A DNA stretch of 64,000 bases from Bdellovibrionales bacterium GWA2_49_15 (lineage in GTDB: Bacteria; Bdellovibrionota; Bacteriovoracia; Bacteriovoracales; Bacteriovoracaceae), in assembly GCA_001769855.1 (NCBI GenBank), contig MEPP01000027.1, positions 83,072-147,071 of the forward strand, given 5' to 3'. Position 1 is the stretch's first letter, and every line of letters starts with the position of its first letter. The notes below the pieces were generated by a model, which was not told the DNA's origin, ran no database searches, and worked only from the letters and a program-made list of their open reading frames with translations. This document shows positions 1 to 8,924 of the stretch, in pieces. Position numbers and translations under genes: made by a program.

Positions 1-1089
1 AAACGTGCGCCGGAGTTAAAGCATCCCAGGCCCAGTGATAAACATCTGACGCCGCTCACTCAAAAGTTATTTGAGATGCTGGCCCAGCTCAAAGGGCGAG
101 GTGTTCTTTTTGGACATCAGGACGTCATGCGCACCGGCCATACTCGCGCTGACATTGCCTATGAATCCGATGTCCAGCAGGTTTCAGGCAAATGGCCGGC
201 GATGATGGGTCTGGATTTTCGTGAGCCCATCACCTGGCCCCAGGTCTTTTGGGAATCCTATAAAAATATGATCCAGCACTATGATGCCCTAGGTGGCGTG
301 GTAACTCTGGCGTGGCATATGCATAATCCGGTCACCATGGAAGATCAGTATGATAAAACTCCTGCGGTTCGGGCCATCCTTCCCGGGGGAAGCAAGCATG
401 CCCTTTATCTGACGTGGCTTGATACACTCGCGCGTTTTCTGCTGGATCTGAAAGATGGGCAAGGGCGTCAGATTCCTATTTTATTTCGCCCCTTTCATGA
501 GCACAACGGCGACTGGTTCTGGTGGTCGATGACTGATCGAAAATGTGAAATGCTGTGTTTTATCCCCCTGATTCGAGACCACTATCTCTCCAAGGCCGAT
601 GACGATTTTGTGAAGTTATTTCGCTTTACCGTCAACTATCTAAGACGCGTGCGCAATGTGCATAACATTCTGATCGTCTATTCCCCGGGCCTGCATCGCG
701 AGGGCAAGGATTATCTCTGGCGCTATCCGGGTGATGATTACGTGGATGTCATGGGATTCGATCGCTATGAGCCCTCAGTCGCCACGATCCTACCTTCCAT
801 CCATAGAACCGTGGAAGAGGCCCAGCGTAGGGGGAAAATTGCGGCGCTGACTGAAACCGGTTCAGAAGGGATTCCAAGTGCCAATTATTGGACTGAGGAT
901 TTTCTCAGGCCCATAAAAAATGATCCCGTGGCACGCCTGATCAGCTATGTCATGGTTTGGCGTAATAGTGGAACACAGCCCGAGCATTATTATGCTCCTT
1001 TTCCGGGGCATCCTTCGGTGCCGAGCTTTCTTGAGATGGAGCGGGATCCCTATTCACTTTTTGCAGGGGAATTGCCCAAACATGATTAA
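1..1089 (+). CDS. Glycoside hydrolase family 26 (beta-mannanase-type), 5' end outside window
   Basis: The frame is open from base 1, so the N-terminus lies upstream; the first internal ATG is at 76. The visible 362 residues match the GH26 (beta-mannanase and related endo-glycanase) TIM barrel. They contain a GVLFGHQD start, the acid/base segment RPFHEHNGDWFWW (Glu codon 499-501) and the nucleophile segment ALTETG (Glu codon 853-855). WHMHNP and GFDRYEP fit further barrel strands. The family cleaves beta-1,4-mannan or related beta-glucans, usually outside the cytoplasm; the exact substrate cannot be read here. Its stop overlaps the start of the next gene by 8 bases, so the two are translated together. 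A role in making or trimming an exopolysaccharide is as likely as feeding on mannan. Confidence 0.85.
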   Translation, partial: KRAPELKHPRPSDKHLTPLTQKLFEMLAQLKGRGVLFGHQDVMRTGHTRADIAYESDVQQVSGKWPAMMGLDFREPITWPQVFWESYKNMIQHYDALGGVVTLAWHMHNPVTMEDQYDKTPAVRAILPGGSKHALYLTWLDTLARFLLDLKDGQGRQIPILFRPFHEHNGDWFWWSMTDRKCEMLCFIPLIRDHYLSKADDDFVKLFRFTVNYLRRVRNVHNILIVYSPGLHREGKDYLWRYPGDDYVDVMGFDRYEPSVATILPSIHRTVEEAQRRGKIAALTETGSEGIPSANYWTEDFLRPIKNDPVARLISYVMVWRNSGTQPEHYYAPFPGHPSVPSFLEMERDPYSLFAGELPKHD

Positions 1090-3214
1090 CTGGCCATTTT
1101 TAAGATATTGTCTTGTCCGCTTTGTACCCGCCTGTTTTGCACTTTGGGCCATGCTCTTCATGCTGCTTTTTTCCTCAGACAAGAAAGTGAGGATGCCGGC
1201 CGACTCCGGCCAGACTTGTACTCCCCAGGGGGCAGGATGTCCGTTTCTCATCATAGGACACCGGGGCGCCCCATATATTGTGGCCGAAAATACTTTAGGG
1301 TCTTTTGAAGAGGCCCTCAAACGGGGTGCCAACGCCATCGAGATGGATATTTCTTTAACGAAAGATCACCATGTGGCGATCATGCATGACAATAGTCCTG
1401 ATAATTTCTTGGCCCTCCTGCGACAGACCGGCGCGGAAAACCTTCCTTACGTGCCATACACTCCTGATATTGGAGATTCCATGCGCCGTCCGGTGGATCA
1501 ATTGACCTTGGCCGAGCTTCGCCAATATTACGGTTATTCTCCCTCCGCCGGTCCGGTCCTCGATATTTTTGCCAGTGGAACCTTGGATCGAACCGCCGTC
1601 ATTCCCACCTTTGAAGATTTCGTGAAGTGGGCCCGGGGGCGCTCGGGACTTAAGGCCATCATTCTTGATGTGAAATTGGAAAATCATCAAGAAAAGCAGG
1701 CGGTCATTCTGGCCCGGGAGATTATCAAACATGCTCGCGGGTCCGAGTTTAATATTTATTTTTCCACTCCCAAACCACTTATCTTCCGCGCCTTCCGCCA
1801 CTGGCCGAGGCTCGAACGCCATTTTCAGCAGATCGGTCCCGTTTTGATGGATTTTGAAAGTGATGGTGGTGTGGCGGTTTTGAAAAGTGGGGAGACCACG
1901 GGACTTTTAACCGGCAAGACCCTTTTGCGTCCATGGCAAAATTATCTGAACGATTTGACCGAAATTATATCCTATCGCAAAGTGCGGCGGGACCTGTATC
2001 CCATTATTTCTTGGACCATTGATGATCAGTTTCAAATGTATCGCCTGGTGCAATTGGGCGTGGACGGAACTATCACCAACCGGCCTCGGGATCTGGCACG
2101 AATCGTGGATCGACATTTCAAAGATCACTCCAGCGTCGCCCGTCATGTGGGGATGTGCTGGCAAAATTATAATACCTCCGGGCGTTTTGAATTTTGCACC
2201 AGTGGCAAGGAGCTCGATCCCTTTCTCTCCATCGGAAAACGGGAGGTCGAGGCCTGGGTTTGCAAGGGCAACGGTGTGGAACCTTTCATCAGGGATCTCT
2301 TCGGGTGCGGCTTTTTAGATAAGGCCAATATGCAGTTCCAAAATGAAGTTGATAATTCCGGTAACGTAAATATCTGGTGGCGCCCGCGCGCCAAACGCGG
2401 CGTTCTGGTGGCCCGGGCCCAGGAGGAGTTCGGAGTGGATAAGACTCCCTTTGTTTTGGATTTTGAGCAGCTGAGCTGTAATGACGGTTTCTTAAATTAC
2501 GACTGTGAGTACAGGATGCGCATCGAGTACTTTGATCATGAGGCGGGGCGCTTCGTTCAAATCAAAAATGCCAACTTTAACTTTGAAAGCTCCGATGCCT
2601 TTATCTCCAACGCTCCGGCGGGCACCCGCGCCTTAAGGGTCACCCTCTTTGAAACTGACGATGGGGAAATCAATGCCAATCGTCGCTCAGAGCGCACCAT
2701 CTACTTAAATTTTCAAGATGGAGAGGCCCGGCTGGCGCAGGCCTTGGATAACACCTTTAAGGTAAAGGTCGGATTGCGCGCCTTTCACTATGATAATGTG
2801 CAAAGCAATTGGGATTTTTATAAGGCCGCCACCTTTAACTTCGAACAGAAGAAATGCAAGGATGGGGTGCTGAATTATGATTGTGAGTATCTCCTGCATC
2901 TTTCCTATAGTAGCGATGGAGGTAAGACTTACTTCCACTGGCGTTCCTATACCGCCCAAAGTAGCTTTCAAATTTATGAACGCATTCCTCGAAGCGCCAC
3001 CCATGTGAAATGGAAGATAATTGAAACCGATGATGGAAAACCCGCCGGCGCGCGTTCCTTTGGCGAAGTCATCGCACCCTTACTTCACGGTGAAAGGCGA
3101 TGGATCTCTGCCCAAGATAATACATTTGATGTAGAATTGAAGATAAAGATGTTGAACTTTGATTCTCACCAATATGATACTGAAGGTGGAAGGATAGAAG
3201 AGGGGGGGCGATGA
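1082..3214 (+). CDS. Glycerophosphodiester phosphodiesterase with C-terminal repeated domain
   Basis: The protein has 710 residues. The ATG at 1082 overlaps the preceding stop and is preferred to an in-frame start at 947 that lies deep inside the GH26 gene. An N-terminal hydrophobic segment (about residues 8-31) gives export or a membrane anchor. The GDPD domain follows, with HRGAP near residue 60, the ENT motif, EMDISLTKDHHVAIMHD as the metal-binding region and a late TNRP strand. GDPDs hydrolyse glycerophosphodiesters to glycerol-3-phosphate and an alcohol. The C-terminal 330 residues hold two related Cys-containing units (LSCNDGFLNYDCEY and KKCKDGVLNYDCEY) that I do not recognise; they may bind a surface ligand. 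Its stop overlaps the next ATG (ATGA). Confidence 0.85.
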   Translation: MINWPFLRYCLVRFVPACFALWAMLFMLLFSSDKKVRMPADSGQTCTPQGAGCPFLIIGHRGAPYIVAENTLGSFEEALKRGANAIEMDISLTKDHHVAIMHDNSPDNFLALLRQTGAENLPYVPYTPDIGDSMRRPVDQLTLAELRQYYGYSPSAGPVLDIFASGTLDRTAVIPTFEDFVKWARGRSGLKAIILDVKLENHQEKQAVILAREIIKHARGSEFNIYFSTPKPLIFRAFRHWPRLERHFQQIGPVLMDFESDGGVAVLKSGETTGLLTGKTLLRPWQNYLNDLTEIISYRKVRRDLYPIISWTIDDQFQMYRLVQLGVDGTITNRPRDLARIVDRHFKDHSSVARHVGMCWQNYNTSGRFEFCTSGKELDPFLSIGKREVEAWVCKGNGVEPFIRDLFGCGFLDKANMQFQNEVDNSGNVNIWWRPRAKRGVLVARAQEEFGVDKTPFVLDFEQLSCNDGFLNYDCEYRMRIEYFDHEAGRFVQIKNANFNFESSDAFISNAPAGTRALRVTLFETDDGEINANRRSERTIYLNFQDGEARLAQALDNTFKVKVGLRAFHYDNVQSNWDFYKAATFNFEQKKCKDGVLNYDCEYLLHLSYSSDGGKTYFHWRSYTAQSSFQIYERIPRSATHVKWKIIETDDGKPAGARSFGEVIAPLLHGERRWISAQDNTFDVELKIKMLNFDSHQYDTEGGRIEEGGR

Positions 3215-3774
3215 AACGTGGAAAAAAATCGAACAAGGGCAAAAAGACCCCGGCACGCAAGAAGGCCGCCGATTCTAGCTTAATAAAGTCCATCAAACGG
3301 GTAGCGCTCTTTAAAGGGTTGAGTACGGTGGCCTTGGGCAAGTTATTGGCCAAGGCGGAAATTAAGACCATTCAAAAAGATGAGTTTGTTTTTCATGCCG
3401 GGGCGGTCAGTGACGGGCCGTATGTGAACCTCCAAGGAGAGCTGCGCATTGAAAACAACGGGCTCTTTCTCTCCAATGTGGATGAGGGGGAGAGTGTGGG
3501 AGAGATGGGAGTGCTGAATGATTGGCCCAGGTCGGCTGACCTGATTGCCATAACCCAAACCAAGGTTCTTTTTATTCCCAAGGTTCATCTCACCCAGCTC
3601 ATGAAGAAAGACGGGAAAATCGCCCTCACGATTTATAAAAATGCCGTCATGATTTTGGGAACCTTAATCAGAAACAAGAATATTGTGATGGAATTCAGCA
3701 AGATCCTGGACGACTCGGTTTTGGCCGCGACCTCCTCGGATGAGATAAAATATCTCCAACCTAATGTCGAATAA
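3211..3774 (+). CDS. Cyclic-nucleotide-binding domain protein
   Basis: The 187-residue protein has a Lys/Arg-rich N-terminus and then one cNMP-binding beta-roll (about residues 30-150). The phosphate-binding cassette region reads GESVGEMGVLNDWPRSAD, close to the family GE...RSA pattern. There is no helix-turn-helix after it, so it is a sensor or scaffold and not a Crp-type regulator. It begins in an ATGA overlap with the upstream GDPD gene, so it is the last gene of a GH26-GDPD-CNB operon. Its 3' end overlaps the convergent gene by 14 bases. Ligand and partner are unknown. Confidence 0.75.
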   Translation: MKRGKKSNKGKKTPARKKAADSSLIKSIKRVALFKGLSTVALGKLLAKAEIKTIQKDEFVFHAGAVSDGPYVNLQGELRIENNGLFLSNVDEGESVGEMGVLNDWPRSADLIAITQTKVLFIPKVHLTQLMKKDGKIALTIYKNAVMILGTLIRNKNIVMEFSKILDDSVLAATSSDEIKYLQPNVE

Positions 3775-4525
3775 GTCTTAGGCAGAGCTCTGGCCTATTG
3801 CTGGTAATAAAATTGACCTGCATGAAATCGGCCCAGATCATCTTACCGGGATCGTCGACGGTCCAGATGCCTTTCTCAAACTGCTCATATTCTTTTTTCA
3901 TGATTCGCCGAACTCGGCCATAACCGAAGCGCGCATTGAGGTTATAAGCGGATTTTGGCTTACTGAAAAAACGGTAATTATAGAGGCCCTTGATATTTTT
4001 GAAGCTTGGAAAATCATTGCGGTAGGCGAAGGCCTGATCGAGTAACTTTTGCTTAAAGGAAATAAAGCGTACCCGCTCGGCACTCTTGCCCAGATACTGG
4101 TCAATAAGTTGCAAGGTGTAAAACTGAGGTAGGTCCTTAAACTCAATAAAGACAAAAACCCCAGTATCCTTGAGGACGCTTAGAAAACTTAAGAGAGTGG
4201 GAACCTCCTCTCCATTTTTAAGCAGGCATTTGGCCTGGATTTCTTTCCAGGTCAGGTTGGCGATTTTTTTCTCAGGACATTTTTGCTCCGGGCGCGCCAT
4301 GGTGGTGTCGCCCAGCTTGAGATCATGCATAATGATCGGCATTCCGTCTTTTGTATGAACGATATCAAACTCGACCCCATCACTTCCGATCTCCAGGGCC
4401 GAGCGCAGGGCCCCCATGGAATTTTCTGTCTGCGTTTCATGATGGCCTCGATGGGCGATACAAAAAGTTTTGGCCGAGACATAGAAAGAAAACAAGAAAA
4501 TTGGAATGATCATCATCCATTTCAT
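3761..4525 (-). CDS. Secreted glycerophosphodiester phosphodiesterase
   Basis: The 254-residue protein starts with a signal peptide (MKWMMIIPIFLFSFYVSA) followed directly by a GDPD domain: AHRGHHETQTENS with catalytic His25-Arg26, then EFDIVHTKDGMPIIMHD. It is the compact form with no added domain, unlike the larger GDPD at 1082-3214. Likely activity is release of glycerol-3-phosphate from deacylated phospholipids in the periplasm. It overlaps the stop of the upstream transporter/acyltransferase gene by 4 bases (minus strand), so both belong to one transcript concerned with phospholipid turnover. Confidence 0.88.
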   Translation of the reverse strand: MKWMMIIPIFLFSFYVSAKTFCIAHRGHHETQTENSMGALRSALEIGSDGVEFDIVHTKDGMPIIMHDLKLGDTTMARPEQKCPEKKIANLTWKEIQAKCLLKNGEEVPTLLSFLSVLKDTGVFVFIEFKDLPQFYTLQLIDQYLGKSAERVRFISFKQKLLDQAFAYRNDFPSFKNIKGLYNYRFFSKPKSAYNLNARFGYGRVRRIMKKEYEQFEKGIWTVDDPGKMIWADFMQVNFITSNRPELCLRLIRH

Positions 4526-6414
4526 AGCAAGCTCCCACGTAAACGTTGTACCTCATCATAGAGTGCTTGGGCCGAGACATTTTCCGATCGTATAGGCTTC
4601 CCGATCTTCAGTTCGACCTTAGCGCGAAAACGATTTGGCGGAACACCTTTGAGGGCCTTACCCTTGACCCGGCTAAACCAGCTGCCCCACATGCCGCGAA
4701 TGGCAACCGGGACGACCCAGACATCGGTTTTTTTGGCCACTCGCTCGACGCCATCCTTAAACGGAATCATCTGGCCGTCGTTCGATAGAAATCCCTCGGG
4801 GAAGATGGTCATCAGATCTCCTTCCTTGAGTCCCTTGACGACCGCATCCAGGGCCTCTTCCATGAGCTTCGGATCAATTTTTTTAGGAGTTACGGGAATT
4901 GATTTGGAAGTGGTGAAAAACCACTGAAGAATTTTAATATCGAAATAGGCCTTATCCATCATGTAGCGAGGAGGGCGATTCATGGCAGCACAGACGATAA
5001 AGGGATCAATAAAACTGACGTGATTGCTGACGATCAAGACCGGACCATCCTTGGGAAGATTTTCATAACCGGTGACACTGTAGCGATAACAAAGCTTGAC
5101 CAGCCAGGTGAAGAAAATGTGGTAAAAATGCTCGGGAATTCTTGCCAAAAGAAAGAGTGTAATAAGCAGATTGGTGATGGATACGATCATGAAAATTTGG
5201 GTGATTATGAGGCCAAATTTGAAACACAGGATGGCAAAAACGGCGGCGCTCACCATGAAAACGGCGTTCCAGATATTGTTGCTCGCCACCACCCGGGAGC
5301 CGAGATGAAGGGGGGCCTTCTCCTGCATCAAAGTGTAGAGCGGCACGATATACATTCCCCCGAAGATGCCGACGAAGAAGAAATCCAAGGCGCTTCGCAC
5401 ACCGTAGGGCCCTTGCCAAAATTCATGCAGGCCCACTGTCGGGACGCCGTCGATGACCAAAGATTTTAAGGTGGTTAAATCAAAGCTAAAAAGGAAGAGC
5501 CCAAAACCGCCAATGATGACCAGCCCCAGCCTGGTCACGCCACCGGAAAGCCGATTGGTGAGAATAGAGCCAAGGCCCATCCCCATGGAGATCATGGTGA
5601 GGAGAAGAGTGGCCACGGCCTCGTTGCCGTTTAAAATATCCCGGCAATAGCTGGGCAGAGAGGCCATGTAAAAAAATCCAAAAAACCAAAACCAGGAAAT
5701 ACTGAAAATGGCCAATTTAACGTGCTTATTAACAAAGGCGTGTTTCATGCCACGATAGGTTTCCGTGAGAGGATTCCAGCAAATTTTAAGTCCCGGATCG
5801 GATGGGGTGGCGCGTGGGATAAAAAGTGACAGTCCGAGGCCCAAGCTGGCGGCCAGGGCAATGGCAATAGAGATGGGGAAAATTGAAAATTGGCCGATAA
5901 TTTCCTTGGTGACCAAGGAGCCGCCGATGATCGTTCCCATGAGAATGGCAAGAAAGGTTCCCATGCTGGTCAAGCCGTTGCCGGCCAGTAGCTCACTGGA
6001 TTTTAAATGCTGGGGAAGAATAGAATATTTAACCGGCCCAAAGAGGGTGCTGTGGACGCCCATGAGGCAGAGCATGGCGAGGAGAAAAGCGTGATTATTT
6101 AAGTAGAAGCCCACACCTGCGGCGAGCATGATACCGACTTCGAAAATCTTCACCCCTCTGATGATGTTGGATTTTTCATAGCGGTCGCAGACCTGTCCCG
6201 AGATTCCGCTAAAGATGAAAAAGGGCAGGATAAAAAGCCCTGCCGCCACCTGAACCAGAATATCCGCCTGATCCTTGGGCGTATTATAGGCAATCAAAAT
6301 GACTAAGGCCGACTTAAAGAGGTTGTCATTAAGGGCACCCAGCACCATGGTGATAAAAAATGGAAGAAAGCGTCTTTCGCGCAGTAGATTAAACATAGTT
6401 GCAAATAATTTCAT
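4522..6414 (-). CDS. MFS (LplT-like) transporter fused to PlsC-type acyltransferase
   Basis: The 630-residue protein opens with about 430 residues of MFS-type membrane helices (GALNDNLFKSALV near the start is typical of lysophospholipid transporter LplT). A cytoplasmic 1-acylglycerol-3-phosphate acyltransferase-type domain follows, with SNHVSFIDPF (the HX4D motif, near residue 465) and IFPEG. In E. coli LplT flips lysophospholipid inward and Aas reacylates it; here transporter and acyltransferase are one chain, without the AMP-ligase domain of Aas. Fusions of this kind are known. With the following GDPD gene it would salvage lysophospholipids and glycerophosphodiesters. It diverges from the ATPase gene at 6547 across 132 bases. 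Confidence 0.85.
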   Translation of the reverse strand: MKLFATMFNLLRERRFLPFFITMVLGALNDNLFKSALVILIAYNTPKDQADILVQVAAGLFILPFFIFSGISGQVCDRYEKSNIIRGVKIFEVGIMLAAGVGFYLNNHAFLLAMLCLMGVHSTLFGPVKYSILPQHLKSSELLAGNGLTSMGTFLAILMGTIIGGSLVTKEIIGQFSIFPISIAIALAASLGLGLSLFIPRATPSDPGLKICWNPLTETYRGMKHAFVNKHVKLAIFSISWFWFFGFFYMASLPSYCRDILNGNEAVATLLLTMISMGMGLGSILTNRLSGGVTRLGLVIIGGFGLFLFSFDLTTLKSLVIDGVPTVGLHEFWQGPYGVRSALDFFFVGIFGGMYIVPLYTLMQEKAPLHLGSRVVASNNIWNAVFMVSAAVFAILCFKFGLIITQIFMIVSITNLLITLFLLARIPEHFYHIFFTWLVKLCYRYSVTGYENLPKDGPVLIVSNHVSFIDPFIVCAAMNRPPRYMMDKAYFDIKILQWFFTTSKSIPVTPKKIDPKLMEEALDAVVKGLKEGDLMTIFPEGFLSNDGQMIPFKDGVERVAKKTDVWVVPVAIRGMWGSWFSRVKGKALKGVPPNRFRAKVELKIGKPIRSENVSAQALYDEVQRLRGSLL

Positions 6415-6546
6415 GATTATTAATAAAAGACAAATTTTGTCGAAAATAGTTGAGCGAACAAGTTTAAAGAGTCCCAGATACCCTTGTTTTTTTCTTGTAA
6501 AGGTCGATAAGAACCAGGTGAAGGACTGTGTGCGAGGGAGGACTCT

Positions 6547-8307
6547 GTGGTTGCTGGTTCTGCCACTAAAATTCTCAAACGGCCGGCGCGGAAGATAACT
6601 TTGGATGAAGTTGTCGAGGGGCTAAAGAGCGACAACCTGATTACCCAGATGGATTGCGAGCGCATTGCGAAGTCGCTCAAGTTAGCGCGTTTTCATCCTC
6701 TGGTGTCGGTTGGCAAGATGGCCTTTAAGCATCCTACCGAGGCCAAGGTTACCCTGGACACGGAATGGCTGACTCAGTGGTATGCCGGTAAAATAGGCAT
6801 ACCTTATATTGATATCGATCCCTTAAAGTTGGACATCGGAGAAATTACCAAGCTGCTGCCGAAGGCCTTCATTAAGCGCATTGCCGTCCTGCCCGTACAA
6901 GTCACTCCTACCAAGGTGGTTTTTGCCACGGCCGAGCCGTTTGACCGCGACTGGCTCCTGGATACCTCCACCTCGGTTAAACGTGATATTGAGGTTGTGC
7001 TCGGAAATCCCGACAAGATCACCCGCTATATTGAAGAATTTTTTGAAGTCCGCTCGGCCATGAATCAGGTTGGAGAAGGTGAAAATGATTTCGGGGATCA
7101 GATCGCCCTGGATAAGATGGTGGGGTCGGACAAGGGCGAGTTCAAGGCCGATGATGGTAACGTCGCCAAGATTGTGGACTGGGTTTTTCAATTTGCCAGC
7201 ACCGAACGGGCCACCGATATTCATCTCGAACCGCGTGAGGGGCAGGCCCAGATGCGTTTTCGAATTGATGGCAATTTGCGCGTGGTTTATAAATTTGATG
7301 CCAAGGTTTTCATTCCCGTTTTAAGTCGTTTAAAAATTATCGCCGATCTCAAAGTTGATGAGAAGCGACGTCCGCAGGACGGGCGGATCAAGCGTCAGGT
7401 GGGTGATAAGCTCATGGAGATGCGCATTTCCACCATTCCTACCCATTACGGGGAGAAGATGGTTATCCGTATCTTTGATACGAACATCACCAGTAAATCT
7501 TTTGAAGAGTTAGGACTCTCACCGGACGATATCAAAGGGTGGGAAAGTTTGGTGGCGCGTTCTTTCGGCCTTATTTTAGTTACTGGCCCCACCGGCTCCG
7601 GAAAAACCACCACCTTGCAAACTTCTCTCAGCTTTATCGCCTCACCGGATATCAATATTTGTACGGTGGAAGATCCCATCGAAATTGTCAACGAGCAGCT
7701 GGCCCAGATGCAGGTCAATCCCGAGATCAGCTTAAGTTTCGGCAATGCCATTCGCGCTTTTTTACGGCAGGACCCCGATGTCATCATGGTGGGGGAAATT
7801 CGGGATCAGGATACCGCCGAGATGGCCATCCAGGCCTCCTTAACCGGGCACCTGGTGTTGTCCACGTTGCATACAAACTCAGCGCTGGCATCCATCACCC
7901 GTTTGATAGATTTGAAGGTCGAGCCTCATCTTTTGAGTGCCTCGCTCATTGGCCTGATGGCCCAGCGACTGGTTCGGGTGCTCTGCCCTCATTGTAAGGA
8001 GAAGGCCCCGCCCAATATGGATCTTTGGAAGGCCCTCATCGGTCCCTATAATGTGCCCACACCTCAGTTCGTCTATCATGCCAAGGGCTGTCGCGAGTGT
8101 CGCAATACCGGATACTACGGCCGTATTATTGTCTACGAGTTGGTGCGAGTGACCAATGAGTTACGAGAGCTGATCAGACCGGGCATAACCCTGCAGGAGA
8201 TCGAGAATTTGATGCGGGGAAAATATTTACCCATTCGCCTGAATGGTGTTCAGAAAGTGCTTCAAGGCAAGACCTCAATCGAGGAAGTCGTCACGATTGT
8301 CATCTGA
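6547..8307 (+). CDS. GspE/PilB family secretion or type IV pilus ATPase
   Basis: The 586-residue hexameric AAA-like ATPase starts at GTG 6547, chosen because AGGGAGG lies 5 bases upstream. It has an N-terminal MshEN/T2SSE-N-like domain (about residues 60-180) and then the catalytic core. The core shows Walker A GPTGSGKTTT (about 347-356), EDPIEI, the Walker B/His-box stretch MVGEIRDQDTAEMA and LSTLHTNSA. A four-cysteine zinc site (CPHC and CREC) is typical of PilB/GspE. These enzymes power pilus extension or pseudopilus assembly at the inner membrane. No other pilus or secretion genes are nearby, so the partner system must lie elsewhere. The 3' end overlaps the convergent TPM gene by 8 bases. 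Confidence 0.9.
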   Translation: MVAGSATKILKRPARKITLDEVVEGLKSDNLITQMDCERIAKSLKLARFHPLVSVGKMAFKHPTEAKVTLDTEWLTQWYAGKIGIPYIDIDPLKLDIGEITKLLPKAFIKRIAVLPVQVTPTKVVFATAEPFDRDWLLDTSTSVKRDIEVVLGNPDKITRYIEEFFEVRSAMNQVGEGENDFGDQIALDKMVGSDKGEFKADDGNVAKIVDWVFQFASTERATDIHLEPREGQAQMRFRIDGNLRVVYKFDAKVFIPVLSRLKIIADLKVDEKRRPQDGRIKRQVGDKLMEMRISTIPTHYGEKMVIRIFDTNITSKSFEELGLSPDDIKGWESLVARSFGLILVTGPTGSGKTTTLQTSLSFIASPDINICTVEDPIEIVNEQLAQMQVNPEISLSFGNAIRAFLRQDPDVIMVGEIRDQDTAEMAIQASLTGHLVLSTLHTNSALASITRLIDLKVEPHLLSASLIGLMAQRLVRVLCPHCKEKAPPNMDLWKALIGPYNVPTPQFVYHAKGCRECRNTGYYGRIIVYELVRVTNELRELIRPGITLQEIENLMRGKYLPIRLNGVQKVLQGKTSIEEVVTIVI

Positions 8308-8920
8308 CATAAAGCTCATTGGCCAGCTCATTTGAATCGGCGGCATGTCGCGGGAAATGATGAGTTAAGGCATTGCCTACGTTGGCGATTCCCAGGGCCA
8401 GGGCCTCCAAAACTTGCTTGCTTTTTAACAGGGGAATCATTTTTGTCACTATTTTATCCCAAAATACCTGACCGACTTTTTCATGAATTCCCTTATCGGC
8501 CATAATGATAATTCTTCGCTCAACCAGGCTGAGAAAAATTAAGACTCCATTGCGATCCTTGGTGCTATGAAGGCCCAGCTCATAGAAAAGCTCAGTCGCC
8601 CGTTGCCTAACTTCCTCATCGAACTCACTTTTTAAGGTCATGAGACGTTTAATCACTCCAATATTGGCGGACAAAAATCCCACCGTGAAAAAGGCCACAA
8701 AACAATAGAGGGGGAAAAAGGGAAGACTGAAATTGAGATCAAAAGCGTAGGCCAGAAAATGGCCCAGGACGCCGAGAATAAGCCCGGCGCGATAATGGGC
8801 GGAGGAGTAATGGTCGGAGGCCTTTAAAAGAACGGGAACAATTTCCCCTGAGGTTTTTAATTCATATCGTAGCACCGCCTCGGAGATATTTTCTTTGAAC
8901 TCTTCAGTCAGCTTCATCAT
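8300..8920 (-). CDS. TPM-domain membrane protein
   Basis: The 206-residue protein starts at the ATG at 8920, four bases after the upstream stop; a longer frame to 9010 would lie inside the previous gene's glycine-rich tail. It has a short N-terminal part (ELKTSGEIVPVLLKASDHY), two hydrophobic helices (about residues 40-85) and a C-terminal stretch with RNGVLIFLSLVERRIIIMADKGI, the core of the TPM (YgcG-type) fold. It sits last in an hpf-lemA-TPM-TPM operon. LemA plus one secreted and one membrane TPM protein is a common set. The biochemical role is not established; a part in envelope maintenance is inferred. Confidence 0.75.
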   Translation of the reverse strand: MMKLTEEFKENISEAVLRYELKTSGEIVPVLLKASDHYSSAHYRAGLILGVLGHFLAYAFDLNFSLPFFPLYCFVAFFTVGFLSANIGVIKRLMTLKSEFDEEVRQRATELFYELGLHSTKDRNGVLIFLSLVERRIIIMADKGIHEKVGQVFWDKIVTKMIPLLKSKQVLEALALGIANVGNALTHHFPRHAADSNELANELYVR

Positions 8921-8924
8921 AGAT

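Noticed and set aside
947-1081. Upstream extension of the GDPD protein to 947
   Set aside because: It would overlap the GH26 gene by over 140 bases; the ATG at 1082 begins an export-type hydrophobic segment and overlaps the stop by only 8 bases.
5020-5469. 149-codon plus-strand frame
   Set aside because: It lies antisense inside the transporter/acyltransferase fusion; acidic composition is the complement of membrane-helix codons.
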